Source of the DNA: Flavihumibacter rivuli
GTDB taxonomy: Bacteria; Bacteroidota; Bacteroidia; Chitinophagales; Chitinophagaceae
NCBI RefSeq assembly: GCF_018595685.2
Contig: NZ_CP092334.1
Coordinates: forward strand, 3,934,001-3,998,000
Length of the DNA stretch: 64,000 nt
Direction of reading: 5' to 3'
Both the position numbers and the translations under genes were made by a program. Below the pieces are notes generated by a model, which was not told the DNA's origin, ran no database searches, and worked only from the letters and a program-made list of their open reading frames with translations. This document shows positions 25,083-34,818 of this stretch, piece after piece; positions within the stretch are counted from its first letter, which is position 1, and every line of letters begins with the position of its first letter.

Positions 25083-26888
25083 TTCTTGGTTCGTCTTTTT
25101 GATCCGTCAAAATTACGATCCTGCAGATATTTGGCCGGATTACTATTGTTACTGCTGCCAGCGGTGCTAATGGCCCAGCACCAATTGGTCATCAGGGGAA
25201 AGGATATGGACTCGGTGGCCATCAGGAAACTTGGGCTGACCAATGAATTCATCAGCCAGGAAGAATGCACCCGATACATTCAGGGAATTCCCGGGCTACT
25301 GGCCAGGAAGGGTTATGCGGCAGCATCGGTGGACACTGTCTATACCCTGGAGAACCAGACAATGATAGATCTTTATGTCGGCCAGCGTTATGAATGGGGA
25401 AAGCTCAGGATTCATGGGTTGGATGACCGGATGCTGCAACAGGCGGGCCTTTCGGTGCCGGTTCGGTCCTCCTCATCCTTTACCATCGGTTCGGTAGAAC
25501 AGTTACAGCAGCGCTTGCTTGATTTCCTTGCCAACAGGGGATATCCTTTTGCCGTGGTAACCTTGGATAGCGTAGAACTGGATGGGAATAAACTGAGTGG
25601 TGTGCTGGTAATAGAGAAAGGGCTGCCCTACCTGATCGACAGCTTTCATGTGGAAGGTAATGTAAAGATCAATGATAATTTCCTTCACCGCTACCTTGAC
25701 CTGCCCCACGGAAGCCCGTTCCAGCGCGATAAACTCGATGCCATCAGGACCCGGTTAAGGGAATTGCCCTACCTGGAGGAAGCGAAGCCCTGGGACCTGA
25801 AATTTGGCGGCAATGGCGCAGTGGTGAATCTCTACCTCCAGCAGAAAAAAGCCAGCCAGGTCAATGTGCTGGTGGGCTTCCTGCCTTCCAATGACCAGTT
25901 ACAAGGCAACAAGATGCTGGTGACAGGTGAGGCCAACCTGAACCTCAGGAATACCCTGGGCAATGGCGAGACCATTGGGGTGAACTGGCAACAGATCCAG
26001 GTGCAGTCGCCCCGGCTGAACCTATTGTACCAGCAGCCCTACCTTTTTGGCAGTGCATTTGGCGTGAATGCGCAGTTCGACCTTTTTAAAAAGGATAGCT
26101 CCTTCCTTAACCTTAACCTCCTGCTGGGGGCGCAGTACGCTGTTTCGGCCAGGAAGACAGGGAAGGTCTTTTTCCAGCAATTGTCTACCAACCTCATTAC
26201 GGTAGATACAGCCGCCATCAAGGCCAGTAAGCAATTGCCACAGGATATTGATGTGACCATCCTTAACCTGGGTGTCGATTACGAGCAGGTGACCACGGAC
26301 TACCGGCGTAACCCAAGGCGGGGTTGGGAGCTGCAGGGTTCAGTGGTGGCGGGCACGAGGAAGATCAGGGAGAACAATGCAATCCTCGAGATCAAGGACC
26401 CTTCATTCGATCCGCGCTCCCTTTATGACTCGATCGACCTGAGCACCTACCAGTTCCGCATCAGGGCCATTCTTGCCAGGTTCCTGAAATTGGGCCGGCA
26501 GTCAACGATAAAATTGGGTGCCAATGGCGGATGGATCCAGAGCCCGGACCTTTTCAGGAACGAATTGTTCCAGATCGGTGGCTATAAGCTCCTGAGGGGA
26601 TTTGACGAAGAAAGCATATTTGCTTCCCGTTACCTGGTCACCACCCTTGAATACCGCTACCTGGTGGGGATGAACTCTTATTTCTTTGGCTTTGCCGATG
26701 CGGGATGGACCACCAATAAAAGCAGTATGGGCAACTATAATAACCGGTTCTTTGGCACGGGCATAGGCCTTGCGTTCGAGACCAATGCGGGCTTTTTCAA
26801 TCTTTCGCTGGGTGTCGGCAAGCGCGATGATGCGCCCATGAATTTCCGCCAGGCCAAGATCCACCTGGGCTATGTCAATTATTTCTGA
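25062..26888 (+). CDS. Omp85-family (BamA/TamA-like) outer-membrane protein
   Basis: About 608 residues. A hydrophobic signal segment (YLAGLLLLLLPAVLMAQ) is followed by POTRA-like periplasmic repeats, such as GLPYLIDSFHVEGNVKINDN, and a C-terminal 16-strand barrel of the surface-antigen type. LLRGFDEES carries the RGF motif of the Omp85 barrel's inward loop. It is shorter than BamA (usually 5 POTRAs, ~800 aa), so a TamA-like or accessory assembly factor is more likely. Start uncertain: ATG at 25062 leaves a long n-region and overlaps hemW on the other strand; a nearby TTG or GTG could be used. It ends 56 bp before DUF4271. Confidence 0.85.
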   Translation: MNINAGHFLVRLFDPSKLRSCRYLAGLLLLLLPAVLMAQHQLVIRGKDMDSVAIRKLGLTNEFISQEECTRYIQGIPGLLARKGYAAASVDTVYTLENQTMIDLYVGQRYEWGKLRIHGLDDRMLQQAGLSVPVRSSSSFTIGSVEQLQQRLLDFLANRGYPFAVVTLDSVELDGNKLSGVLVIEKGLPYLIDSFHVEGNVKINDNFLHRYLDLPHGSPFQRDKLDAIRTRLRELPYLEEAKPWDLKFGGNGAVVNLYLQQKKASQVNVLVGFLPSNDQLQGNKMLVTGEANLNLRNTLGNGETIGVNWQQIQVQSPRLNLLYQQPYLFGSAFGVNAQFDLFKKDSSFLNLNLLLGAQYAVSARKTGKVFFQQLSTNLITVDTAAIKASKQLPQDIDVTILNLGVDYEQVTTDYRRNPRRGWELQGSVVAGTRKIRENNAILEIKDPSFDPRSLYDSIDLSTYQFRIRAILARFLKLGRQSTIKLGANGGWIQSPDLFRNELFQIGGYKLLRGFDEESIFASRYLVTTLEYRYLVGMNSYFFGFADAGWTTNKSSMGNYNNRFFGTGIGLAFETNAGFFNLSLGVGKRDDAPMNFRQAKIHLGYVNYF

Positions 26889-26928
26889 GAAATCTGGAAA
26901 GCCCGTAGCGCCAAATGGCCCGCGGTGA

Positions 26929-26936
26929 TATTTTTG
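26929..26936 (+). promoter_or_regulatory. Candidate -7 promoter box of the DUF4271 gene
   Basis: TATTTTTG is a full TAnnTTTG match, eight bases before the ATG at 26945. It lies inside the longer frame that begins at 26915, which supports the downstream start. Confidence 0.4.
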
Positions 26937-26944
26937 CATTGCGC

Positions 26945-27904
26945 ATGAAGAAATATTTTACCCTTTTACTGACCCTTTGCTGTACCGCCTTCCTTGCCCT
27001 GCATGCGCAGGTAACGGATACCCTTAAGCGAAGTGATTCCCTGAATGTACCCCGTTTAGATACGGCGCGTGTTGTTGCCGCAACTGCTGATTCCCTTTCA
27101 GTAACAGCACGTGATACTGCCGCTGCCCCCATGGCGGCAATTGCCAAAACCCGGATCGACTATCGGGGTAGCACATACGAAAAAGTGCTTGGCCAGAATC
27201 CCTATTTTAATTTTGACGGGAAGCCGGTGATCAGGACCATGGTGGAAAAACGGGTTAATGATAAGGATTCCCTGTTTTACCTCCTTGCAGGGCTATTGTT
27301 GCTGCTGGCCCTGGTGAAGGCCTTGTTCGGGAAGTATTTCAGCAATCTCTTCGCCGTATTTTTCAGGGCTTCGCTCAAGCAGAAGCAAATGCGCGAACAA
27401 TTATTGCAGAACCCGCTGCCTTCCCTTTTACTGAATATATGTTTCATTGCTACAGGCGGGCTGTTGGCGGCACTGGTGATCCATGCCGAATGGGATTCCG
27501 CAAATGTACCCGGCTTCTGGTGGTTATACCTGTATTGCCTGGCAGGGCTTTCCCTTGTATACCTGGGTAAGTTCTTTGTGTTGAAGATGCTGGGCTGGAC
27601 ACTCCGGATCAGCGCCACCACGGATACCTATATTTTCATTGTATTCCTGTGCAATAAAGTACTGGCGATCTTCCTCCTTCCCCTGCTGATGGTGGCAGTC
27701 TTTTCCAGCCAGAACCTCTCCACGGTAGCCATGACCATCAGCTATGCCCTGGTGGCAGGAATATTCGCTTACCGGTACATCAGTTCCTATGGTTATATAA
27801 GAAGGGAGTTCAGGACTAGCCGTTTCCACTTTTTTTTATACCTTTGTGCCTTCGAGGTAGCACCATTACTATTGATTTATAAGGTGTTATTGAAATTTGT
27901 GTAG
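26945..27904 (+). CDS. DUF4271 membrane protein
   Basis: About 319 residues. MKKYFTLLLTLCCTAFLALHAQ is a signal peptide, then a periplasmic stretch rich in Ser/Thr/Asp, then seven or so membrane segments starting at LLAGLLLLLALVKALF. This is the layout of DUF4271, a Bacteroidota family regularly found upstream of hemD as here (35 bp apart). The function is unknown; the placement beside haem synthesis and near hemW suggests a link to haem or envelope biogenesis, which is inference. The start at 26945 is chosen because it begins a proper signal peptide and follows a -7 box. Confidence 0.85.
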   Translation: MKKYFTLLLTLCCTAFLALHAQVTDTLKRSDSLNVPRLDTARVVAATADSLSVTARDTAAAPMAAIAKTRIDYRGSTYEKVLGQNPYFNFDGKPVIRTMVEKRVNDKDSLFYLLAGLLLLLALVKALFGKYFSNLFAVFFRASLKQKQMREQLLQNPLPSLLLNICFIATGGLLAALVIHAEWDSANVPGFWWLYLYCLAGLSLVYLGKFFVLKMLGWTLRISATTDTYIFIVFLCNKVLAIFLLPLLMVAVFSSQNLSTVAMTISYALVAGIFAYRYISSYGYIRREFRTSRFHFFLYLCAFEVAPLLLIYKVLLKFV

Positions 27905-27939
27905 AAGGTTTTAATTTTAAGAAAATTTAGCTCAACAAA

Positions 27940-28737
27940 ATGCTAAAGAACGAGGCGAAGAAAGGGGCTTCAGTAGCGCCCATTAAAAAGATCCTTATCA
28001 CCCAGCCAAGGCCTGAAAGCGACAAGTCACCCTATTTCGAACTCGCAAGGAAATATGGCGTAGCACTTGATTTTCATCCCTTTATCAAGCTGGAGGGTAT
28101 TCCCTGTAAAGATTTCAGGAAACAGAAGATCGATATTGCCCAGTATACAGCTGTGATCTTTACCAGCAGGAACGCGATCGATCATTTTTTCAGGATCTGT
28201 GAGGAGATGAAGATCAGCGTATCCCAGGACACAAAATACTTCTGCATCACCGAGGCGGTGGCCCTTTACCTCCAGAAGTTCATCCTCTACCGCAAGCGCA
28301 AGGTGTTCTATGGGGCAGACGGCACCAACAAGAGCATGTTCGATGTGATCAATAAGCACAAGGAGAACGAACGCTTCCTCTATCCCTGCTCTGAGAACCA
28401 GCAGGATAATGAGATTGTAAACTGGCTCAAGTCGCATAAGTGTGAGTTCGCTACTCCCTTTATGTACCGGACAATCAGCAATGATATCAAACAAGTGATG
28501 GGTGGTCACGAGTATGATATCATTTGTTTTTTCACCCCCAGTGGTGTAAAGAGCCTCTTCGATAATTTCCCCACCTACCAGCAGAATGGCACCAGGATCG
28601 GGGCATTCGGCAACAACACCTCTAAAGCTGTTGAGGAAGCAGGGTTGAAGCTGGATATCAAGGCACCGCTCCCCCAGGCACCTTCCATGGTAGCAGCCCT
28701 GGAGCAGTTCCTGCAGGCGGAGACCAAGAAAAAATAA
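27940..28737 (+). CDS. hemD: Uroporphyrinogen-III synthase
   Basis: HemD closes hydroxymethylbilane with inversion of ring D to give uroporphyrinogen III, the branch point to haem and corrinoids. The 265-residue protein shows [19 protein letters not shown] at the start, [13 protein letters not shown] in the first domain and [16 protein letters not shown] followed by [17 protein letters not shown] in the second, the two-domain signature of the family. HemD is poorly conserved, so these motifs plus the DUF4271 neighbour carry the call. Likely co-transcribed with DUF4271; a terminator follows. Confidence 0.9.
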   Translation: MLKNEAKKGASVAPIKKILITQPRPESDKSPYFELARKYGVALDFHPFIKLEGIPCKDFRKQKIDIAQYTAVIFTSRNAIDHFFRICEEMKISVSQDTKYFCITEAVALYLQKFILYRKRKVFYGADGTNKSMFDVINKHKENERFLYPCSENQQDNEIVNWLKSHKCEFATPFMYRTISNDIKQVMGGHEYDIICFFTPSGVKSLFDNFPTYQQNGTRIGAFGNNTSKAVEEAGLKLDIKAPLPQAPSMVAALEQFLQAETKKK

Positions 28738-28760
28738 ACCAGAAAAAATATTGATTCCGA

Positions 28761-28785
28761 GACAACCCTTGTGGTTGTCTTTTTT
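28761..28785 (+). terminator. Rho-independent terminator after hemD
   Basis: GACAACC (28761-28767) and GGTTGTC (28773-28779) form a 7-bp stem with loop CTTGT, followed by six T. It ends five bases before the next start codon at 28790, which excludes the longer TTG-initiated frame of the next gene. Confidence 0.85.
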
Positions 28786-28789
28786 GTTT

Positions 28790-30877
28790 ATGGATAGCAT
28801 GAAAGAGAAGAACCACCTGGCCAATGAAACCAGCCCCTACCTGCTGCAGCATGTACACAATCCTGTTGATTGGTACCCCTGGGGGGCGGAGGCCCTTGAC
28901 CGCGCAAAGACTGAGGACAAGCCCATACTGGTCAGTATCGGGTATGCCGCCTGCCATTGGTGCCATGTGATGGAAAGGGAAAGTTTTGAGGATGAGGATG
29001 TGGCAGCCTACATGAATGAGCATTTTATCAACATCAAGATCGACCGGGAAGAAAGGCCGGACCTGGACCATATTTATATGGACGCCCTGACGGCCATGAC
29101 CGGAAGCGGGGGCTGGCCATTGAACGTTTTCCTGACCCCTGACCGAAAGCCTTTTTATGGGGGAACCTATTTCCCGCCTTCTTCAGCCTATAACCGGCCG
29201 TCCTGGACGGATGTACTGGCGGGAGTGGCCAATGCCTATAAGAACAAGCGGGAAGAGATCCTGGCCCAGGCTGAGAACCTGACCCAGCACCTGGTGCAGT
29301 CCAATTCCTTTGGGATCGATACTGCCCAGCCTGTGGATGATTGGATGGATGCGGTACAGGTCATCAACCAGAACCTGTTGAAATCGGCTGATAAAGAGCG
29401 GGGTGGATTCGGGCATGCACCAAAATTCCCCCAGACCTTTTCCATCGCCTACCTGCTGCGATACTATCATTTTTATGGGGACAACGACTCCCTGCAACAG
29501 GCCTTGCTGAGTTTGGACAAGATGATCAAGGGAGGCATCTATGACCAGGTGGGTGGAGGTCTGGCCCGTTATTCGACGGATACGGAATGGTTGGTTCCCC
29601 ATTTTGAAAAGATGCTGTATGACCAGGCCCTTTTCCTTTCCGTGGTAGCCGATGCCTGGCAGATCACCCGCAAACCTTTATACAAGGAAACCATCGGGCA
29701 AACCATGCAGTTCCTGTCCAGGGAAATGCTGTCGCCCGGTGGCGGTTTCTATTCCGCCCTGGATGCGGATTCCGAAGGGGTAGAGGGTAAGTTCTATGTT
29801 TGGGATGAAGCGGAATTCAGGGAGGTGGCCGGTGCTGATGCGGACCTGGCCACTGCCTGGTTTGGGGTAACAGGGGAAGGCAATTGGGAAGAGACCAATA
29901 TCCTGACCCGTCCCTGGCAGGAGGAAGAGCTGGCGCGGCAGTTTGGGCTGGAAAGGGAAGAACTGCAGGAGCGGATCGGTACAGTAAGGCAGGCGCTGCT
30001 GGAGGCCAGGTCAAAAAGGGTCCGCCCGGGTCTGGATGACAAGCTGATCCTGGGCTGGAATGCCCTCCTCAACCAGGCCTGTTCCAAAGTGTATGCGGCT
30101 ACCGGTGACCCACTTTACTTGGAAATGGCCAGGAAAAACATGGCCTGGATGCTGGCCACCTTCCGGAAGGAGGGGGTATGGTACCATGTTGCGAAGGAAG
30201 GGGATGCCGGAAAAGGAAAGGAAATCCCGGCTGATTCCGTTAAATATCCGGCCTTCCTGGATGATTTGGCATATCTGGTACAGGCTTTGATTTATATGCA
30301 GGAAGTGACCGGGGAGACCATTTACCTGGATGAGGCCGTCCAACTCACCAAATTGATCATTGAGTCGTTTGGGGAGGAAGGGAACCTGATGTTCTATTAT
30401 ACGAACAGGCTCCAATCAGATGTGGTGGTTAGGAAAAGGGAAGTATATGATGGTGCCCAGCCTTCAGGCAATGCTGTTATGGTGTTTAACCTCAATTACC
30501 TGGGGATAGCCATAGACAAGCCGGATTGGAGGGAACGCGCCGATAAGATGCTGGCATCCTTTGGAAAGGCCGCTACCCGTTACCCGGGTTCATTCGGGGT
30601 TTGGGCAGGGGAGATCCTGAGGGCCAACCGGGGATGTGAAGAAATTGTAGTGGTTGGGCCGGCAGCGGCTGCGCTTCGGAATGAAATTTTGGCTAATTTT
30701 ATCCCGCATCGAATCCTCCAATCGGCTACCCACGAAAATCAAGCTTACCCGCTTTTGCGCAACAAGCCCTCCGATCCTGAAACCTTAATCTATTTATGTA
30801 AAGATTACAGCTGCCAGCAGCCGGTCAATTCGGTTGACTTGCTTTTGGGGCAGTTAAAGAAGGCTTCTGAAGAATAA
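28790..30877 (+). CDS. Thioredoxin-domain protein (YyaL/SPATA20 family, DUF255)
   Basis: About 695 residues. The N-terminal thioredoxin-like domain opens with [20 protein letters not shown] and has the redox motif CHWC (C55 and C58), then [17 protein letters not shown] large six-hairpin (alpha/alpha) barrel domain follows, with [19 protein letters not shown] and [12 protein letters not shown] as family motifs. The biological role of this widespread family is not settled; a glycan- or nucleoside-processing link has been proposed for the barrel. Starts at 28790 or 28799; anything upstream falls in a terminator. The gene is followed by an AT-rich hairpin. Confidence 0.88.
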   Translation: MDSMKEKNHLANETSPYLLQHVHNPVDWYPWGAEALDRAKTEDKPILVSIGYAACHWCHVMERESFEDEDVAAYMNEHFINIKIDREERPDLDHIYMDALTAMTGSGGWPLNVFLTPDRKPFYGGTYFPPSSAYNRPSWTDVLAGVANAYKNKREEILAQAENLTQHLVQSNSFGIDTAQPVDDWMDAVQVINQNLLKSADKERGGFGHAPKFPQTFSIAYLLRYYHFYGDNDSLQQALLSLDKMIKGGIYDQVGGGLARYSTDTEWLVPHFEKMLYDQALFLSVVADAWQITRKPLYKETIGQTMQFLSREMLSPGGGFYSALDADSEGVEGKFYVWDEAEFREVAGADADLATAWFGVTGEGNWEETNILTRPWQEEELARQFGLEREELQERIGTVRQALLEARSKRVRPGLDDKLILGWNALLNQACSKVYAATGDPLYLEMARKNMAWMLATFRKEGVWYHVAKEGDAGKGKEIPADSVKYPAFLDDLAYLVQALIYMQEVTGETIYLDEAVQLTKLIIESFGEEGNLMFYYTNRLQSDVVVRKREVYDGAQPSGNAVMVFNLNYLGIAIDKPDWRERADKMLASFGKAATRYPGSFGVWAGEILRANRGCEEIVVVGPAAAALRNEILANFIPHRILQSATHENQAYPLLRNKPSDPETLIYLCKDYSCQQPVNSVDLLLGQLKKASEE

Positions 30878-30907
30878 TTCGGATTATAATACAATAATCC
30901 GTTATTC
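30872..30907. other. AT-rich hairpin after the YyaL-type gene
   Basis: CGGATTAT (30880-30887) and ATAATCCG (30894-30901) pair perfectly around AATACA; GAATAA and TTATTC extend the stem outside a two-base bulge. The TAA stop of the upstream gene (30875-30877) is inside the left arm. It could terminate or protect the transcript; no T-run follows. Confidence 0.5.
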
Positions 30908-30967
30908 GGGAGCGTTAAAATTGTCGCGAACGACCAGTGATGGCAGAAACTGATAAAAACCATAAAC

Positions 30968-31001
30968 TTGAGAAGCTGATGTTGACAAAACATTATATTT
31001 G
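30968..31001 (+). promoter_or_regulatory. Predicted promoter of gldKLMN
   Basis: TTG at 30968-30970 and, 23 bp later, TATATTTG at 30994-31001 (full TAnnTTTG match), 19 bases before the gldK ATG. The spacing is at the long end for this class. A second TTG at 30982-30984 is too near. Confidence 0.45.
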
Positions 31002-31020
31002 CCCACTACCCTTTAATATT

Positions 31021-32316
31021 ATGAAAATGAAAAACCTGTCCACATTGCTGACACTTGCGGCCATGTCCATGCTGGCAAGTTGCGGAAAGTTCGGCAAGTC
31101 CTCCAAAGGTGGAGGAATTCCCAACGACGGCCAGTTGCACGGAGTCACTCCGGGCTCTAAGTACACCATGCCCAAACCTCCCGGAATGGTATATGTGCCA
31201 CCAGGAACCTTCCACATGGGTCCCAGTGACGAAGATGTGAACAATGCCTACACTGCTCGCAACAAACAGATCTCTATCAACGGGTTCTGGATGGACGCTA
31301 CAGAAATCACCAACAACGAATACCGTCAATTCATCCAATGGGTGCGTGACTCTACAGCTGCCAAGCTGATGGGTTATGTAAAGAATGTGGATGGTGTTGA
31401 TTATGTTGATTGGGCAAAAGCCAAGACCATCAAGTGGGGTGATAAGGCCACCATTGAAAAGATCGATCAGCTGATCCTCTCTCCTGAGAACAGGATCTTC
31501 GGTAAGAAAGAGATCGATGCTTCCAAGCTGGTTTTTCATTCTGAAACTTTCGATACCAAAGAAGCTTCCCGCCGTGAGAACCAGGGTAAGCCCCGTTCCC
31601 AATTCATTATCAAGAAGGATGTTCGCGTTTATCCTGACACACTGGTGTGGATCCGTGACTTCTCCTACTCTTATAATGAGCCAATGACCAAGCGTTACTT
31701 CTCTCACCCTGCTTTCGGAAATTATCCTGTAGTAGGTGTGAACTGGAACCAGGCCACAGCATTCTGCGAATGGAGGACACATTACCTGAATTCTTACCTG
31801 GAATCCAAGAAGCGCGCACAGGAATCTGACTTCCGCCTGCCAACTGAAGCGGAGTGGGAATATGCTGCTCGCGGTGGCCGCTCCCAGTCTATGTTCCCCT
31901 GGGGTAACTATTACCTGAGGAACAAGAAGGGTTGCCTGCTGGCCAACTTCAAGCCCGGCCGCGGTAACTATCCCGAAGATGGTGGTTTCTACACCGTACG
32001 CGCCGATGCCTACTGGCCAAACGATTTCGGTCTGTATAACATGGCCGGTAACGTAGCAGAGTGGACTTCATCCCTGTATTACGAAGGTGGTTACAATTTC
32101 CAGCACGATATGAACCCCGATATCCGCTACAATGCCAAGGATTCAGATCCTCCCCGCATGAAGCGTAAGGTGATCCGCGGTGGTAGCTGGAAAGATGTGG
32201 GTTACTTCCTGCAGACCGGTACCCGCTCTTATGAGTACCAGGATACTTCGAAGTCTTACATCGGTTTCCGTACAGTTATCGATCTGCCTCCGATGCAGGG
32301 AAAGGGCAAAAAATAA
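31021..32316 (+). CDS. gldK: Gliding motility / type IX secretion lipoprotein GldK
   Basis: A 431-residue outer-membrane lipoprotein (PorK in Porphyromonas) that forms, with GldN, the large periplasmic ring of the type IX secretion system. Residues 1-21 are a lipoprotein signal with lipobox LASC, lipidated C21. The mature part is an FGE-sulfatase (SUMF1) fold: PGMVYVPPGTFHMGP, LPTEAEWEYAARGG, MAGNVAEWTSSLY and VIRGGSWKDVG. Catalytic activity is not expected. The start at 31021 is set by the signal peptide; the frame open from 30937 is leader. First gene of gldKLMN, followed by gldL after 113 bp. Codon choice in this cluster is strongly biased, as in highly expressed genes. Confidence 0.96.
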   Translation: MKMKNLSTLLTLAAMSMLASCGKFGKSSKGGGIPNDGQLHGVTPGSKYTMPKPPGMVYVPPGTFHMGPSDEDVNNAYTARNKQISINGFWMDATEITNNEYRQFIQWVRDSTAAKLMGYVKNVDGVDYVDWAKAKTIKWGDKATIEKIDQLILSPENRIFGKKEIDASKLVFHSETFDTKEASRRENQGKPRSQFIIKKDVRVYPDTLVWIRDFSYSYNEPMTKRYFSHPAFGNYPVVGVNWNQATAFCEWRTHYLNSYLESKKRAQESDFRLPTEAEWEYAARGGRSQSMFPWGNYYLRNKKGCLLANFKPGRGNYPEDGGFYTVRADAYWPNDFGLYNMAGNVAEWTSSLYYEGGYNFQHDMNPDIRYNAKDSDPPRMKRKVIRGGSWKDVGYFLQTGTRSYEYQDTSKSYIGFRTVIDLPPMQGKGKK

Positions 32317-32429
32317 TTGACTGCTTCAGAAAATTTGAAATTGACTTTATTATTTGATTCTAACAATCAAACTGGAATTCTTTTATCAATATCTAAACCC
32401 GTTTAAAAAACTCGTTAAACTTTAAAACT

Positions 32430-33194
32430 ATGGCTGGTACATCTAAATCTACTGAAAGACTGGTAAATATTATCGTTTGCGTGGGTGCTGCAGTTGTAAT
32501 CTTCGGCGCCTGGGCTAAGATCCTTCACAAACCCTTTGCTGACTGGATGCTGACCATCGGTCTGTTGACCGAAGCTGCGATCTTCCTGGTGTATGCATTC
32601 CTGCCACCTCCCGGTCAGGAAATGGCTGCCCTTGCTGAAGCTTTACCTAAAATGGCTGGTACATCCGGTAACCCTGCCCTGCAGAACCTCGACAAGATGA
32701 TGCAGGAAGCAGATATCACTCCTACCAACCTGAAGAAACTGAGCGAAGGTTTCCAGAAGCTTGGTTCTACTGTTAACCAAATGAAAGATGTTTCCGATGT
32801 TGTTGCCGCTACTAACGACTACGCTGCAAAGACCAAGGAAGCTGCTGGTGCCCTGGGCGTTATGAAAGATGCTTACGCCAAGAGTGCTGCTACCATGCAA
32901 TCTTTCAACGATGCTTCTGAATCTACCAAGCAATTCCATAGCCAGGTTCAGGTACTGACCAAGAACCTGTCTTCCCTGAATACCATTTATGAGCTGGAAC
33001 TGCAGGATACAAACAATCATTTGAAAGCCATGAACAACTTCTACAGCAACCTGGCGCAGGCTTCACAAGCTATGCAGGGTAGTGTGGAAGATGCCAAGAA
33101 GGCACAAGATCAGATCGGTCTGCTGGCCAAGAACCTCAGCAACCTGAACCAGATCTATGGCAACATGCTGAGCGCTATGCAAGGCCGCGCCTAA
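32430..33194 (+). CDS. gldL: Type IX secretion motor protein GldL
   Basis: A 254-residue inner-membrane protein that, with GldM, forms the proton-driven rotary motor powering type IX secretion and gliding. Two transmembrane helices lie near the N-terminus (about 11-30 and 38-57: LVNIIVCVGAAVVIFGAWA, then WMLTIGLLTEAAIFLVYAF); the second contains the conserved glutamate E49 thought to act in proton flow. The remaining ~190 residues are a helical cytoplasmic tail with repeated Q, N and K-rich stretches. Lies between gldK and gldM, in the conserved order. Confidence 0.96.
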   Translation: MAGTSKSTERLVNIIVCVGAAVVIFGAWAKILHKPFADWMLTIGLLTEAAIFLVYAFLPPPGQEMAALAEALPKMAGTSGNPALQNLDKMMQEADITPTNLKKLSEGFQKLGSTVNQMKDVSDVVAATNDYAAKTKEAAGALGVMKDAYAKSAATMQSFNDASESTKQFHSQVQVLTKNLSSLNTIYELELQDTNNHLKAMNNFYSNLAQASQAMQGSVEDAKKAQDQIGLLAKNLSNLNQIYGNMLSAMQGRA

Positions 33195-33259
33195 GCCTGT
33201 GCAACCGTACCTCTCTTGAAACTGTGAAAAACTGATTGTAAAAATTAAATCCCAGATCC

Positions 33260-34795
33260 ATGGCTTTACCTAAAGAGCCCAGGCAAAAGATGATCAACAT
33301 GATGTACCTGGTGCTTACCGCACTACTGGCACTGAACGTTTCATCTGAGATCCTGAACGCTTTCAAAACCGTTAATCATAGCATTACTACCGCATCCGGT
33401 ATCGTGGATGAGAAGAATGCTACCACTTTCAAGTCTTTTGAACAAAAGCTGAAGGACCCCAAGTCTGCTGAGAAAGCAGCCATTTGGTTTCCCAAGGCAC
33501 AACAGGCCAAGAAACTGTCCGATGACATGTCTAAGTACCTGGAAGACCTGAAAATTGAATTGAAAAAAGAATCCAAAGGAGAGAATATTGGTACTGCTGA
33601 AGAGAAGTTCAGCGAAGACAACCTGGATGCATCTACCCGTTTGCTGGTAGAAGGTGCTAAAGGTGATGAACTGTACAAGAAGTTGCAGGACTACAAGAAC
33701 CAGATGCTGGCCATTGTTCCTGAAATGAAGGCCCAGTTTGAAAAGTCCCTGCCGCTTGACCTCAACATTCCAAAATCTCAAACTGGTTCTATCGCCAACA
33801 ATGACTGGAAGTCTGCCTATTTCCGCATGACCCCCACCATTGCTGCCCTGACCATCCTGAGCAAATTCCAGAACGACGTAAAGAATTCTGAAGCCCAGGT
33901 TGTTGACTACTGCCACAAAGAGATTGGTGAAGTTGAAGTGGTGTTCGATGAGTTCCAGGCTTTCGCCGGTACGAATTCAACTTACCTGATGCCTGGCCAG
34001 GAACTGGAGATCACCGCTGGTGTAGGTGCTTTCTCTAAGGCTGCCAAGCCAACCGTAACCGTAAATGGTGCTGCTGTTGCCCTGAACAACGAAGGAGCTG
34101 CAGTATATAAGACCACCGTAAGCGGTGCCGGTGAGAAGAGTGTAAACGTAAATGTTTCCTTCACCAAGCCTGATGGTACTCCTGCAACCCTTAACAAAAC
34201 CATCAAGTACACAGTTGGTATCCCTTCAGGTGCATCTGTGTTCCTCGAGAAGATGAACGTATTGTACCTGGGTGTTGAAAACCCTGTGACTGTATCAGCC
34301 GGTTCTGCCGGTAAGGAAAAGATGAAGGTTGGTTTCACCGGTGGCAGCATTACCCCTGCAGGTGGCGACCGCTACATCATCAAGCCTACCCAGTCTGGCC
34401 CGGCTAACATCACCGTAACTGTAGATGGTAAGACTTCTTCCTTCGCTATGCGTTGTAAGCCCCTGCCTGACCCGGTTGCCATGGTGGGTGGACAAAAAGG
34501 TGGTTCCATCTCTGCAGCCCAGTTCAAGGCCCAGGGTGGTTTGATCGCCAAGCTGATGGACTCTGAATTTGACGCTCCGTTCCAGATAGTAAGTTATACC
34601 CTGGGTGCTAACGGTGGTGCGTTCCAGACCTACCAGCAAGCAGCAAACGAAGGTCCCCGTTGGAGCGGTGGTAATGCTTCCAGCATCGTAACCCGTGCTA
34701 CTCCTGGTACTACCGTTTACTTCGACCAGATTCGTGTTAAAGGTCCCGATGGAAAAGTGCGCGAATTACCTGGTATCTACTTTAACTTGAAATAA
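33260..34795 (+). CDS. gldM: Type IX secretion motor protein GldM
   Basis: A 511-residue protein with a single N-terminal transmembrane helix (MINMMYLVLTALLALNVSSE, 11-30) and a long periplasmic part of four domains that reaches towards the GldK/GldN ring and passes on the motor's rotation. The N-terminal helical domain is followed by Ig-like beta domains from about residue 230 (LMPGQELEITAGVGAF; TVTVNGAAVALNN). The sequence KEPRQKMINMMYLVLTALLA is the family mark. Co-transcribed with gldL (65 bp) and gldN (23 bp). Confidence 0.96.
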   Translation: MALPKEPRQKMINMMYLVLTALLALNVSSEILNAFKTVNHSITTASGIVDEKNATTFKSFEQKLKDPKSAEKAAIWFPKAQQAKKLSDDMSKYLEDLKIELKKESKGENIGTAEEKFSEDNLDASTRLLVEGAKGDELYKKLQDYKNQMLAIVPEMKAQFEKSLPLDLNIPKSQTGSIANNDWKSAYFRMTPTIAALTILSKFQNDVKNSEAQVVDYCHKEIGEVEVVFDEFQAFAGTNSTYLMPGQELEITAGVGAFSKAAKPTVTVNGAAVALNNEGAAVYKTTVSGAGEKSVNVNVSFTKPDGTPATLNKTIKYTVGIPSGASVFLEKMNVLYLGVENPVTVSAGSAGKEKMKVGFTGGSITPAGGDRYIIKPTQSGPANITVTVDGKTSSFAMRCKPLPDPVAMVGGQKGGSISAAQFKAQGGLIAKLMDSEFDAPFQIVSYTLGANGGAFQTYQQAANEGPRWSGGNASSIVTRATPGTTVYFDQIRVKGPDGKVRELPGIYFNLK

Positions 34796-34818
34796 GAACA
34801 CGACAAAACAGGCAAATA

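Noticed and set aside
28027..28824. 265-codon minus-strand frame opposite hemD
   Set aside because: It crosses the hemD terminator and the next start codon and has no motifs.
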